The notes: a model not told the origin generated them from the sequence alone. A DNA stretch of 64,000 nucleotides from Allopontixanthobacter confluentis (GCF_009827615.1 NZ_WTYU01000002.1:665020-729019), one strand, 5' to 3'; numbered from the stretch's first letter, positions 9,314 through 19,189 are shown. Numbers and translations: made by a program.

Positions 9314-11515
9314 GTGGCGGCAAATTCGCTGAGCGCAAGAGAACGGCAACAAGTGCAGCAGGCGTACTCTGCGCTGCCGGGCGAAACGGGTGACAATCCG
9401 TTCAGCGCCAATTTGCGTTATGCGCTTGCTGCATTGCGGCGCCATTTGTGGATGGCTGCGGGCATTGTCGGCTTCGCGGTCGCGGCGGCTGTCATCATCA
9501 CCCTGCTCGACACGCCGCGTTTTACGGCCACCACCAGCGTCCAGATCAACGACCAGAGTGAAAAAGTGCTGGGCGATGAGCTGGATGGGGGGACCACTGA
9601 AACATCAGATTGGGACACCGACCGTTTCCTGAATACCCAGCTCGATATTCTTCGCAGCCGCGCCCTTGCGCTGCGCGTGTCGCGCGCGCTCGATCTTGAT
9701 GGCAATGCGGCTTTTCTTGGCGCGATGGAAGTTTCCGGCCAGAGTGAAGGCATGGATGGCCGCGCCCGGCAGGAACAGGTGCTGGATCTGCTGCGCAGCA
9801 ACATGAATGTGAACCTGCCACGGTCTACCCGCATTGCCGGCATTGGTTTTACCAGCACCGACCCGCAAATGTCAGCGCGTATTGCCAATAGTTTTGCCGA
9901 GGAATTCATTCAGTCAAACCTGCAACGGCGTTTCGACAGCACCGCATATGCGCGCAATTTTGTGGCGGAACAATTGGAAGAAGCGCGCAGCCGGCTGGAA
10001 TCGTCCGAACGGGAATTGAACGATTATGCGCGGCAGGCAGGGCTGATCCGCACGCGCAATTCCACGTCGGAAGATAGCACTTCGTCAGGGTCGGGCAGCA
10101 TTACCGCCAGCAGCCTGATGCAGTTGAGCGATGCGGCCAACCAGGCGCAGGCCGCCCGCGTTCAGGCAGAAACACGCTGGGCCGCCGAACAGGCTGTGCC
10201 GCTGTTTTCATCGCAAGTGGTGCTGGCCGATCCGACCGTCCAGTCTCTCATGACGAAACGCGCAGAAGTGCAGGGCAATCTGCAAACCGCGCGCGAGCGG
10301 TATCTGCCGGACCATCCCACTGTCACGCGCCTGCAAGCCGATCTTGCCTCCACCGAAGCGCAGTTGAACCGCACGGCCGGCAATGTGCGCAATTCCATCC
10401 GCGCCGATCTGGTGGCGGCGCGCGCGGCGGAAAAGCAATTGCAGGCGCAGGTCAAACGGCTGGAAGGCGCCACGCTGGCGGAGCAGGACAAATCCGTGCG
10501 GTATAATACGCTGGCCCGCGAAGCGGATACCAACCGGTCGATCTATGACGGCCTGCTGCAGCGATACCGCGAATTGAATGCCTCTGCCGGGGTGGCCACC
10601 AGCAATCTGTCGATCATCGACAAGGCCGATCCGCCGCTGGTTCCTTCATCGCCCGATTTGCTGCGTAATTTGGCTGTTGCCCTGCTGCTGGGCTTAAGTC
10701 TGGCAGGGGCCGCGGTGTTCCTGCGTGACCAGCTGGATGATGTGATCCGCGTGCCGGAAGATGTCGAAGGCAAGCTGGGTCTGCCGCTGCTGGGCGTCAT
10801 ACCACGCAGCCAGATAGACAGCCCCGCGCAGGAACTGGAAGATGCCAAATCCCCCATGACCGAAGCGTATAATTCGCTGCGGGGATCGCTGCTCTATTCC
10901 ACGCAGGACGGCTTGCCCAAAATTATCGCCGTCACCAGCGCCCAGCCAACCGAAGGCAAAAGCACCACCAGCCTGGCGCTGGCGCAAGCGTTTGGCAAAC
11001 TGGGAATGCGCGCAGTGCTGATTGATGCGGATCTGCGCCGCCCATCGCTCCACACCAGTGCAGGCGTGGCCAATGAACGCGGTCTGTCAGACCTTCTGAC
11101 AGGGCAGGCCCTGGCCGCCGACATATCGGTGCAGGTGGCTTCGGGCCCGTTTGATCTTATTCCTTCCGGCCCGCTGCCGCCCGGGCCGGCAGAACTGGTG
11201 GCATCGCCCCGCATGGCGCAATTGCTGGAAGAGCTGTCTGCGGCCTATGATGTGGTGATTATCGACAGCCCGCCGGTGCTGGGGCTGGCAGATGCGCCGA
11301 TGATCGCGGCCTTGGCCGATGGCACGATGTTCGTGGTGGAAGCAGGCCGGGCCCGCAGCGCGCAAGTCAAGGCAGCGCTGCGCCGCCTGCGCGGGACAGA
11401 CCCTGTCCTGCTGGGCGCGCTGCTGACCAAATTTGATCCTGAACAGGCCGGAAACCGGTATTCCGCCTATTATGGCCGTGAATATTATCGCTACGCCGAC
11501 GGGGCGCGTGGCTGA
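9314..11515 (+). CDS. Polysaccharide co-polymerase with tyrosine autokinase domain (Wzc-type)
   Basis: Inner-membrane chain-length regulator and BY-kinase of 733 residues. A Wzz domain follows the first membrane helix (about residues 48-66) and a coiled-coil-rich periplasmic part spans about 200-420. A second helix lies at about 450-470. The cytoplasmic kinase has Walker A SAQPTEGKSTTSLALA (about 540-555), Walker A' VLIDADLRRPS (about 569-579) and Walker B VVIIDSPPVLGLAD (from about 647). The last 18 residues hold a tyrosine cluster, YSAYYGREYYRY, the autophosphorylation tail. The start is GTG at 9314. No cognate low-molecular-weight phosphatase is in the window. Confidence 0.95.
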   Translation: MAANSLSARERQQVQQAYSALPGETGDNPFSANLRYALAALRRHLWMAAGIVGFAVAAAVIITLLDTPRFTATTSVQINDQSEKVLGDELDGGTTETSDWDTDRFLNTQLDILRSRALALRVSRALDLDGNAAFLGAMEVSGQSEGMDGRARQEQVLDLLRSNMNVNLPRSTRIAGIGFTSTDPQMSARIANSFAEEFIQSNLQRRFDSTAYARNFVAEQLEEARSRLESSERELNDYARQAGLIRTRNSTSEDSTSSGSGSITASSLMQLSDAANQAQAARVQAETRWAAEQAVPLFSSQVVLADPTVQSLMTKRAEVQGNLQTARERYLPDHPTVTRLQADLASTEAQLNRTAGNVRNSIRADLVAARAAEKQLQAQVKRLEGATLAEQDKSVRYNTLAREADTNRSIYDGLLQRYRELNASAGVATSNLSIIDKADPPLVPSSPDLLRNLAVALLLGLSLAGAAVFLRDQLDDVIRVPEDVEGKLGLPLLGVIPRSQIDSPAQELEDAKSPMTEAYNSLRGSLLYSTQDGLPKIIAVTSAQPTEGKSTTSLALAQAFGKLGMRAVLIDADLRRPSLHTSAGVANERGLSDLLTGQALAADISVQVASGPFDLIPSGPLPPGPAELVASPRMAQLLEELSAAYDVVIIDSPPVLGLADAPMIAALADGTMFVVEAGRARSAQVKAALRRLRGTDPVLLGALLTKFDPEQAGNRYSAYYGREYYRYADGARG

Positions 11516-12738
11516 TGCCGCGTCCTGCCATACAGCTGGCAGGGTTTTCGTCGCTGGCCGCGCGCGGCGCGGTGGTGGCGTTGGTGCTGGCCTATGCGGT
11601 GTCGGTGTGGGGTAGCGGTTTTGACCGGCTGGCCGAAACGCGGCCTGTGGCATCGCAGCCGATGGTGTCCCGGCTGGTGCCTGCGCTCTTCCGCAATGCT
11701 GCACATCGCGCTGATGCAGCGCGGGCTATGGCGCAGGGCAGGCCGGATATTGCCCACGCAGCCGCCTTGGCAGCGCTTGACCATGATCCGCTGCACCGCC
11801 AGCCAGCGGCGCTATTGGGCGCAGCATTATTGGCGCAAGGTGATTTTACCGCTGCGGAGCAGGCATTTCGGGTGGCCGCAAACATGGGGTGGCGTGATCC
11901 TATGACGCAGGCCTATTGGTATGATGCGGCCATCCGCCAGCGTGATTATGGCCGCGCTGCCCAGCGTGTGGACGCCATTCTTCGCGCCAATCCAAGGGCG
12001 CCTGCCCTTGATGATCTGGTGCAGCCGATGACGCAGACGGCAACAGGACGGGCCGCGCTGGCGCAGCAGATGGCAGCAGACCCTGCATGGTTGGATGGCT
12101 ATCTGAACGCGCCTGTACGGCTGGACGATGAGATTATGATTGCGCGCAGCGGTATGATCGCGGCAGCAGGCGCTGCGGGCCTGAATCTGGGCTGCGAACG
12201 CCCAACCCATTTCACGGCGGACCTGTTGCGGCGCGGTCTGCGGGCGGAAGCGCTGGCCATATGGCAGGCCCATTGCCCGCACCGGGCTGCATCAGGTGGT
12301 TTGCTGAATGGCCGTTTCGATTATGCGGCATCTGAAAGTGGCGCTGCACCATTTGGCTGGCAGCGCCGCGGCTCTGGCGATGTGGATATGCGGTTTGTCC
12401 CGGCCAAGGGGGGCGGGCAGGCGGCAAAAATCAGCAATTCCGGCGCAATCAGCCGCGTTTTCCTGACGCAGGCGATCAGTCTGGAACCGGGCCGCTATCT
12501 GTTGCGGGCCGATGTGACGGCGCAAAACGGGCCGGTCAGCGGGCAGGTCGCGGCATCGGCGGCGTGCGGGGGCGCGGTCATCATCCCCCTCCCTGCCGAG
12601 GGCGATATAGCGGCTGGCGGGCAATGGCTGAATATAGGCGCCTGCGGGTTGCAGACGCTGGGCTTGTGGGTACGGCCCGGGGCCGCAGTGACCATTCAGA
12701 ATGTGCGGCTGGATGGGGGCCCTTCACAGCGGCGCTGA
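11515..12738 (+). CDS. Tetratricopeptide-repeat protein of the EPS operon
   Basis: A 407-residue protein whose ATG overlaps the Wzc-type stop codon by one base, so it is the last gene of the assembly operon. One N-terminal membrane helix (about residues 10-28) should anchor it with the rest in the periplasm. Helical TPR-like repeats follow (AAALAALDHDPLHRQPAALL, ALLAQGDFTAAEQAF, about 70-160). The C-terminal part contains LLNGRFDYAAS then PFGWQRRGSGDVDM, which resembles a beta-sandwich carbohydrate-binding fold. A scaffolding or glycan-binding role in export is inferred; no catalytic motif is seen. Confidence 0.8.
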   Translation: MPRPAIQLAGFSSLAARGAVVALVLAYAVSVWGSGFDRLAETRPVASQPMVSRLVPALFRNAAHRADAARAMAQGRPDIAHAAALAALDHDPLHRQPAALLGAALLAQGDFTAAEQAFRVAANMGWRDPMTQAYWYDAAIRQRDYGRAAQRVDAILRANPRAPALDDLVQPMTQTATGRAALAQQMAADPAWLDGYLNAPVRLDDEIMIARSGMIAAAGAAGLNLGCERPTHFTADLLRRGLRAEALAIWQAHCPHRAASGGLLNGRFDYAASESGAAPFGWQRRGSGDVDMRFVPAKGGGQAAKISNSGAISRVFLTQAISLEPGRYLLRADVTAQNGPVSGQVAASAACGGAVIIPLPAEGDIAAGGQWLNIGACGLQTLGLWVRPGAAVTIQNVRLDGGPSQRR

Positions 12739-12741
12739 CGA

Positions 12742-13323
12742 TCAGCCGCTTGGCTGGCTGTCATTACCATTATGTGGGACACGGTCCTTGATCTTTTGGG
12801 CAGGATTGCCGCGATAGACGGCCATGGCTTCCCCATTACCAAACAGGGCCGCCCGCGCTGCCAGCACGCAGCCGGGGGCCATGGTCACACCCGGGCCAAC
12901 AAAAGCTTCGGCAGCGACCCAGCAGCCATTTTCGATCCGCACCGGGCGCAATACAAGTTTGAACGCCGGATCGGAAAGGGAATGGGTGCTGGCGCAAATA
13001 TGCGCGCGCTGGCTGATGACGCAATTGGCACCAATGGTAATCTGTCCCTGATTATACAGCCGTGCGCCCGGCCCGATCAGGGCGTTTTCCCCAATTTCAA
13101 GATTGCGCGGCAGCCAGATGCGAACGGACGCATGGATCCGCGCATTGCGGCCGATGCGTGCCCCGAATGCCCGCAGCAGCAGCCTGCGCCAGCCATGCAG
13201 CGGCGGCGGGGTAAAGCGCGCAAGGACCAGCCAGACCGTGCCGAAAATTATCCGTTCCAGCTTGTTCATGAGGGAAAAGCTCGGCCCGGCCGCATGCGGG
13301 TCAAAATCGTCGAAACCGGTCAT
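12742..13323 (-). CDS. WcaF-like sugar O-acetyltransferase
   Basis: Left-handed beta-helix (hexapeptide) acetyltransferase that probably O-acetylates the exopolysaccharide or its lipid-linked unit using acetyl-CoA. The 193-residue protein has hexapeptide repeats (IGENALIGPGARLYNQGQ, IENGCWVAAEAFVGPGV, LAARAALFGNGE) and the WcaF signature HICASTHSLSDPAFKL containing the catalytic His. The ATG at 13323 is selected because it overlaps the upstream glycosyltransferase stop by 4 nt and leads directly into the domain. It converges tail-to-tail with the TPR gene, 3 nt apart. Confidence 0.88.
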   Translation of the reverse strand: MTGFDDFDPHAAGPSFSLMNKLERIIFGTVWLVLARFTPPPLHGWRRLLLRAFGARIGRNARIHASVRIWLPRNLEIGENALIGPGARLYNQGQITIGANCVISQRAHICASTHSLSDPAFKLVLRPVRIENGCWVAAEAFVGPGVTMAPGCVLAARAALFGNGEAMAVYRGNPAQKIKDRVPHNGNDSQPSG

Positions 13324-14489
13324 GCACCAAGCTTCCCGCTGGCAAGCGCGCCATATACAGTGCGCCATTGCTGCGCTGTGGTGCTGGCTGCAAATGGCCC
13401 GTTGGCCAGATCCGTCGCCGCGCCGGACATGGCGCGCCATTCCATGGGGGGCAGCGCCAATGCGCGGCGCAGCGCTGCGGCAATGCTGTCAGCCTGCGTG
13501 CCGCAGTCCGCAGCGGCACCGCTGCTGAAACCCTCCGGCAAATGGCAGGCGCGGCTCATCAATGTCGGCACACCATTGGCCCATGCTTCCAATATGGCCA
13601 CCGGCAGGCCTTCACTCAGCGAAGGCAGCGCCATAAAGCGGGCGCGGGCCAATAATTCCTGCTTGGCTGCGCCATGGACGGGGCCAATGTAACGCACATT
13701 TCCGGGTGCGGCTGCCACCAGCTTTTCAAGCGCTGCCACTTCGCCACCATCGCCCCATCCCGCGATGGTCAGGCGCGCTTCACCGGCATCGCTGGCAGAC
13801 AATTGCCCCCAGCCTGCCACCAGCGCCGCAAGGTTCTTTTTCGGGTGGATACGACCAATGAAAATGACTTCCGGTGCGGGAAAATCAGCGGCGTGGCTGC
13901 GCGCTGCCGGCGCGGGATTGGGGATGGTCCGGATGGTGGCTGCGCCTGTCTCGCGTGCAATATCCTGCGCTTCATCGCTGGTCAGCGCGTGGAAAGCTGC
14001 GGCCCTGCGCCAGCCTGACCGTTCGTAGAACCTGCGCGCCAACGCCTTTTTCCAGCGTCCTCGCGCCATAATCCACGGGTCCAGCATACCATGAGGGGAG
14101 ATGATATAGAGCCTGCCAGTGCGCTGCGCCCACACCGCACCAGCGCGGGAGGGATACATCCAGATGCCGTGCAGATGCATCACATCGCATTCTGCCTGCA
14201 TCATCTGTTTGTGCATATCCTTTGCATAGCCGAATATTGCCGGGCCCTGCCGGCTGGCAAGATGGGTTTCATAATTGGCAAATCGGGCGGCCTGCGCATC
14301 TGTTTTGGCATCGCGCAGGGCGAAAATGACCGGCACTGCGCCCATGTCGCGGATGATCGCGGCCTGCGACAGGACCGCCTCTGCCACCCCGCCGCCAAGC
14401 GTGGAAACAGATGCCGTCAACAGGCCAATCCGCTTGCCGGCCACACTGCCGGTTATACTGGCGGCCACACTGGCGCCCGGCGTGCTCAA
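13320..14489 (-). CDS. Glycosyltransferase family 4 (group 1)
   Basis: Cytoplasmic GT-B-fold retaining glycosyltransferase of 389 residues. The N-terminal domain has GLLTASVSTLGGGVAEAVLS and CDVMHLHGIWMYPSR with SPHGMLDPW. The C-terminal donor domain has VIFIGRIHPKKNLAALVAGW and the E-x7-E motif in LSEGLPVAILEAWANGVP. It is the first gene of a two-gene leftward unit with the WcaF-like acetyltransferase and is divergent from the GT2 gene at 14640. Donor and acceptor are unknown. Confidence 0.9.
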   Translation of the reverse strand: MSTPGASVAASITGSVAGKRIGLLTASVSTLGGGVAEAVLSQAAIIRDMGAVPVIFALRDAKTDAQAARFANYETHLASRQGPAIFGYAKDMHKQMMQAECDVMHLHGIWMYPSRAGAVWAQRTGRLYIISPHGMLDPWIMARGRWKKALARRFYERSGWRRAAAFHALTSDEAQDIARETGAATIRTIPNPAPAARSHAADFPAPEVIFIGRIHPKKNLAALVAGWGQLSASDAGEARLTIAGWGDGGEVAALEKLVAAAPGNVRYIGPVHGAAKQELLARARFMALPSLSEGLPVAILEAWANGVPTLMSRACHLPEGFSSGAAADCGTQADSIAAALRRALALPPMEWRAMSGAATDLANGPFAASTTAQQWRTVYGALASGKLGA

Positions 14490-14639
14490 AACTTGGCCCT
14501 GTTCATGGTGCCAGCCTTAGAAGCTGTCCGCCGCGGCGGCAAGAAATGCGCGTGTTGGCCGTCGAGAGGAGTGCGTAGAACTTCCGGAGGTTGCATTGGG
14601 CTTCCAACCGTGCGCCAATCCTGCGAAGCGTGCGGCATC

Positions 14640-15578
14640 ATGCCTGCCCCTGCAACTTCCCCTGCACCATACCTTGGCCCGGGCCGATCCCCGCGCATCA
14701 GTGTCATCTGCATTTTTCATAATGCGGATGTTTTTCTGGCTGAAGCGATCGGCAGCGTGCTGGCGCAGACATGGCAGGATTTTGAAATGCTGCTGGTGGA
14801 TGACGGTTCCACCGATAAAAGCGCAGCCATTGCACAGACATTCGCCGATGGCGCGCCGCACCGCATCCGCCTGCTGGCCCATGCAGGCAACGCCAATCGG
14901 GGCATGAGCGCATCGCGCAATCTGGGTATCGCGCATTCTGCCGGTGATCTTGTGGCATTCATTGATGCTGACGATGTGTGGCGCACGCACAAGCTGGAAC
15001 AGCAGGCCGCCCTGCTGGACCGATTGCCGCAGGCAGGCATGGTGTGCGGCACGGTGAATTACTGGCGCGGTTGGAATGGCGGGCAGGACAGGCTGGTGCC
15101 AACCGGCCATGTCACCGATGCGCTGGCATATGCGCCCGATCTGCTGCTGTCGCTTTATCCGCTGGGCCGGGCCGGGGCGCCTTGCCCGTCCGATCTGCTG
15201 ATCAGGCGCAGCACGATCGAGGCTGCTGGCGGGTTTGAGGATGCGTTTACCGGCCTTTACGAAGATCAGGCATTTTGCGTGAAAGCCTATCTGGCAGCGC
15301 CGGTCTATTTCGCCAGCAATGTCTGGCTGGATTACCGGCAGCACGCAGGCAGCGCTGTCGCCACTGCCCATCGCACAGGCACGCAGGCGCGCAGGCGGCA
15401 GGAATTTCTCGGCTGGTTTGCAGCCCATGTCGCGCGCCGTGAATTTCCGGGCAAGGCGCAGGTTCAGCAGGCCATCAGGCGGGAAAACTGGCTTGCGCGC
15501 CATCGGCTGACGGCAAGAATTTACCGCCGCCTAGCGAAAATAGCGCGTCCGCAGAAAAGTCGACAGGCGCGGAAATGA
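14640..15578 (+). CDS. Glycosyltransferase family 2
   Basis: GT-A-fold inverting glycosyltransferase of 312 residues. Visible motifs are ISVICIFHNADVFLAEAIGS, the first Asp motif LLVDDGSTDKSA, the DXD-type AFIDADDVWR and a later GGFEDAFTGLYEDQAF acceptor/catalytic segment. The ATG at 14640 is preferred because it leads straight into the domain, although no strong ribosome-binding site precedes it. The frame extends upstream through low-quality sequence antisense to the neighbouring gene. Its last 48 bases overlap the 3' end of the convergent GT2-deacetylase gene. Confidence 0.88.
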   Translation: MPAPATSPAPYLGPGRSPRISVICIFHNADVFLAEAIGSVLAQTWQDFEMLLVDDGSTDKSAAIAQTFADGAPHRIRLLAHAGNANRGMSASRNLGIAHSAGDLVAFIDADDVWRTHKLEQQAALLDRLPQAGMVCGTVNYWRGWNGGQDRLVPTGHVTDALAYAPDLLLSLYPLGRAGAPCPSDLLIRRSTIEAAGGFEDAFTGLYEDQAFCVKAYLAAPVYFASNVWLDYRQHAGSAVATAHRTGTQARRRQEFLGWFAAHVARREFPGKAQVQQAIRRENWLARHRLTARIYRRLAKIARPQKSRQARK

Positions 15579-17294
15579 CGTCTTGAGCCAGAACCGCCAT
15601 GGCGTATCGCTGGCGAGCATTTCCACCCGCGGAATATCGTGCAAATTATCCGTCAGCCGCGCGGTCTTGTCCGCCAGTCCGAAAGCGGCATCATAGCCTG
15701 CCTGACTGACCGCGCTGATGCTGCGGGCATCCCTGCCGCCATAGGGATAGGCAAAGAAGCGCGGGCGTTTGCCCATCATCTGCGTAAAATCCTGCGCCGC
15801 GCCGGCCGTTTCAGCATATAGCGCATCATCATCCAAATCTGGCATGAACCGGTGGCTGCGCGAATGGCAGCCAAGCGCCACCCCGTACCGCTCAAGTTCG
15901 CCAAGGCCCGCTATGTCCAGCAGGCCAAGTTTCTTGGTGCCGATTGCCTGATCCCATTCATTGGTTCCGCTTGCCATGGCGGTCACGCAGAATGCCAGTG
16001 CCGGAATACCGGCTGGCGCCAGAATGTCGCGGGCGGCATCCAGCAAATCGGTGTAACAATCGTCAAATGTCAGCAGCACCGGTCGCGGCGGCAGCGGCGC
16101 AGCGCGCTGGTAATGGGCCAGTACATCGTCCGCGCTGACAAAGGAGAAGCCGCGTTTTTTCAATGCCGCAAGGTGCGTTTGGAAACGCGCTGGGCCGATG
16201 CTGTAATCTGCCAGAACGGCATCGTCGCCATGGTCGGCAATGGCGTGGTAACACAGCACCAGCAGCGGTGTTTCATCAGCCAGCCCGCCAGATGCGCGCA
16301 CGCCGGACCAATAGAAAACCTGCCGTGCACCATAATACAGGCGCGCAATATGCCGGTTTGAGCGTAGCGGTGTTTTCAAGGCTGTCCCGGCCAGCAGTGC
16401 GGCGGCGCTGGCCAACAGCTTCGGCAGCAGTGGTATGCGGGCAAGCGGGCGATACACCAGCCGCGTCATTTTCGTGCCCCCATGGTTGAGGGCGTAAAGA
16501 GCGCGGGTCCAGCCGGGGTGGCGGCGGGCAAATTTCACATCGGCCCGCGCTGACAGATAGGCGCGCTCAAGATTTTCCCGCGCGGAGACGATGTAACGGT
16601 GATGGCTGACCGCATCCGGATTGAACCGCACATCATGGTGTTGCAGCAGACGCACGCCAAAATCGGCATCTTCCTGTCCATAATTACCGCCGTGGGTATA
16701 GCTGGTGTCGAACCCGCCCAGCCGGGCAAACACCGCCCGGCGCACTGACAGATGCCCGCCAGCCATGTGAAACGGAGTCAGCGGCGCATCACCTTGCGAA
16801 TCTGTCGCGGAATCGGCGGCCCACACCGCGATGCCTTCGGTCAGGAAGCCGGGGGGAGATGCCGGGTCGAGCGGGATATTACCCAGCACGGCTTCGGCCC
16901 CTGCGGCATGGCTTTGGGCGTGCCGGGTCAGAATATCGGGGCGGCAGATCATGTCATCATCAAGAAACAGCACGATTTCACCCGTGGCTTCGGCGGCCCC
17001 CTGGTTGCGGGCATGGCCAAGCCCGCCATTGGCCTGCTCGATAACCTGCATTGGGACTGGCAGCGAAGCCGATATTTGCCGCAAGGCAGCGACTGTCCCG
17101 TCGGTGGAGCCATCCACCACCACGACCAGATCGAACGGGCCGCCATAGGAGATGTCCGCAATTGCCCGCACCGCATCGCACACCATTTCGCGCCGCTGAA
17201 AAGTGGGGATGACGATGGTGAAAGACAGCGGCGGCGGTGTGTCTGTGAGCGCTCTGTCTGTGACTGGCGTGTCTGCCAGGGGTGTGTCTGTCAT
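15531..17294 (-). CDS. Fusion of GT2 glycosyltransferase and NodB-type polysaccharide deacetylase
   Basis: A 587-residue two-domain protein. The N-terminus is a Thr/Asp/Pro-rich leader with repeated DTP. The GT2 domain (about 23-260) has TIVIPTFQRREMV, VVVDGSTDGT, LFLDDDM and GQEDADFGVRL. A linker with a hydrophobic patch (about 295-315) follows. The C-terminal carbohydrate esterase 4 domain (about 345-587) shows LLTFDDCYTDLLDAA, metal-ligand LGCHSRSHRFM and FAYPYGGRDARS. It may add an N-acetylated sugar and deacetylate it, or deacetylate another residue. The start overlaps the ABC transporter stop by 4 nt, linking the two in one transcript. Confidence 0.9.
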   Translation of the reverse strand: MTDTPLADTPVTDRALTDTPPPLSFTIVIPTFQRREMVCDAVRAIADISYGGPFDLVVVVDGSTDGTVAALRQISASLPVPMQVIEQANGGLGHARNQGAAEATGEIVLFLDDDMICRPDILTRHAQSHAAGAEAVLGNIPLDPASPPGFLTEGIAVWAADSATDSQGDAPLTPFHMAGGHLSVRRAVFARLGGFDTSYTHGGNYGQEDADFGVRLLQHHDVRFNPDAVSHHRYIVSARENLERAYLSARADVKFARRHPGWTRALYALNHGGTKMTRLVYRPLARIPLLPKLLASAAALLAGTALKTPLRSNRHIARLYYGARQVFYWSGVRASGGLADETPLLVLCYHAIADHGDDAVLADYSIGPARFQTHLAALKKRGFSFVSADDVLAHYQRAAPLPPRPVLLTFDDCYTDLLDAARDILAPAGIPALAFCVTAMASGTNEWDQAIGTKKLGLLDIAGLGELERYGVALGCHSRSHRFMPDLDDDALYAETAGAAQDFTQMMGKRPRFFAYPYGGRDARSISAVSQAGYDAAFGLADKTARLTDNLHDIPRVEMLASDTPWRFWLKTSFPRLSTFLRTRYFR

Positions 17295-19189
17295 GGGCGC
17301 TGACCGGCCATGGCGCGGTAATATGCCAGGCTTTGAACCGGGCCTGTTTCGACGATTTTACCGCCATCCAGCACAATGCCATAATCGCACGCAGCAAGGG
17401 TGCTGCGCCGGTGGCTGATGACAAGCGCGGTAGTAAAATGCCGGCGCTGCGCCAGCAATTGCATGATGTGCTGTTCCGACATGGCATCCACCGAATTGGT
17501 CGCTTCATCCAGGATCAACACATCGGGCCGCCGCAGCATGGCGCGCGCCAGGCCAATCCGCTGGCGCTGGCCGCCCGACAGGGACAGGCCGCTCATGCCA
17601 ACTTCGGTTTCCAGCCCGTCCGCCAGCGCATGGGCAAATTCGGACACGCCGGCATCCTGTGCCGCCTGTGCGACATCCTCCGCGCTGGCATCGGGCCTGC
17701 CATAGCGGATATTGTCGGCAATGGAGCCTTGGGTGAGGCCTGTATTCTGCCCTGCAATGGCCATGCGGCTGCGCCACAGCGCCGGGGCAATATCCGTTGC
17801 CGCAATATCGCCCACCTGCACCGCACCTGTTGATGGTTCGAGCAAGCGACAGACCAGATTGGCAAGGGTGGTCTTGCCGCTGCCGGAAGGGCCGATCAGC
17901 GCGGTGATACTGCCCGGTTCCAGGGTAAAACTGACATTGCTGATGGCCGCCTGATCTTGTGCCCCATCATCGCTGTCCACCGGATCGCCCGCTACCGCAT
18001 CTCTGGCCGGAAAGGCATAGGATACGCCGCGAAAATGGATCGGCTGGTCAATCCGGAAGTCTTGCTGGGCCAACTGTGCGCGCGGCCCTTCCTGTTGCAG
18101 CAGCCATTGGACTTCGCTGATGGGACCCTGCACCGATGCCATGCCCGTGCGCGCCTGACTGATGACATGGGCGTGGGGCTGGGCGCGTGACAACAGCAGC
18201 AGAAATGTGGTCACTTCGGCAATGGACAGCTGGAACCGGTAGGCGGCAATCAGGATGGCAATGAAAATCAGCGCGATGAACAGGTCCACCGTCGGCAGCA
18301 CGAATGCGGCCAGTCGCCGCGCGGCAAACATGCGGCTGCCAACCTGCGCTGAGGCGTTTTCAAACTGGCGCTGTTCGGCCTGTTGCTGCCCGAAAATGCG
18401 GATCACCCGCATGGCGTTGACAATGGCCAGCATCCGGTCGCCCAGCGCGTGGTTGGCGTCAGTGGCACTCAGGCTGAGGGATTTCTGCCGCCGTTCCAGC
18501 ATCAGCAGCGCCATTTGCACCAGCACTGCCCCTGCCAGCACAATCAGGAAAAGGCGCCAGTCCACCCAGACAAGCAGGGCGCAAAACACCAGCAGTCCGG
18601 CGGCGGCAGGCACCATGGTCAGCGCGGATTTGACCGCATCGGACACAGACCAGCTATCGGCGGAAATGATCTGCACCAGCCGCGAAGCCTGGTGCTTCAG
18701 GAAAAACGGGTAATCCAGCGCCAATATCCGTGCGGACAAGGCATTGCGGATATCGCGGCCCATTTTCACCTCGATATTGGCGATGAGGATATTGTTGGCC
18801 GCCTGCACAAGCCCGCGCAGCAGCACCAGCGTGACGACCACGCTCGCCAGCGCTAGCATCCTGTCCTGCGGATCAAGCGCGATGACCAGTTCCGCGATGG
18901 AGCGGATTGGCTGCGGCAAGGCGGCTGGCAATGATGCGCCGCCTGACAGGGATAATGCCGCCAGCGGGACTAGCATGCCGATGCCGATACCTTCCAGCAG
19001 GCTGGCCAGCAGGCCCAACAAGGCGACCAGTGGCAGCAGGGGCGCATATGCGGAAATTACAGGCGCAAATACAGACCGCGCATTCTGGAACAGGCCCGCA
19101 TATTCCGGCCCACTATGCAGGGGCCCAGTATGTTCCGGCGCAATCTGTGCAGGAATAAAGTTTTTCAGTTTGCCGCCGGATGCCATCAT
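17291..19189 (-). CDS. ABC transporter with fused permease and ATPase domains
   Basis: Half-size exporter of 632 residues. The transmembrane domain (about 45-340) has six hydrophobic helices and the ATPase is at about 390-632. The nucleotide-binding domain shows Walker A LIGPSGSGKTTLANLVCRL (about 430-448), signature LSGGQRQRIGLARAML, Walker B DVLILDEATNSVD and the H-loop ALVISHR. It resembles MsbA/HlyB-type lipid-linked glycan exporters. It is followed with a 4-nt overlap by the GT2-deacetylase fusion. No Wzx flippase is visible in this locus, so a role in moving glycan precursors is possible, but another exported substrate cannot be excluded. Confidence 0.92.
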   Translation of the reverse strand: MMASGGKLKNFIPAQIAPEHTGPLHSGPEYAGLFQNARSVFAPVISAYAPLLPLVALLGLLASLLEGIGIGMLVPLAALSLSGGASLPAALPQPIRSIAELVIALDPQDRMLALASVVVTLVLLRGLVQAANNILIANIEVKMGRDIRNALSARILALDYPFFLKHQASRLVQIISADSWSVSDAVKSALTMVPAAAGLLVFCALLVWVDWRLFLIVLAGAVLVQMALLMLERRQKSLSLSATDANHALGDRMLAIVNAMRVIRIFGQQQAEQRQFENASAQVGSRMFAARRLAAFVLPTVDLFIALIFIAILIAAYRFQLSIAEVTTFLLLLSRAQPHAHVISQARTGMASVQGPISEVQWLLQQEGPRAQLAQQDFRIDQPIHFRGVSYAFPARDAVAGDPVDSDDGAQDQAAISNVSFTLEPGSITALIGPSGSGKTTLANLVCRLLEPSTGAVQVGDIAATDIAPALWRSRMAIAGQNTGLTQGSIADNIRYGRPDASAEDVAQAAQDAGVSEFAHALADGLETEVGMSGLSLSGGQRQRIGLARAMLRRPDVLILDEATNSVDAMSEQHIMQLLAQRRHFTTALVISHRRSTLAACDYGIVLDGGKIVETGPVQSLAYYRAMAGQRP

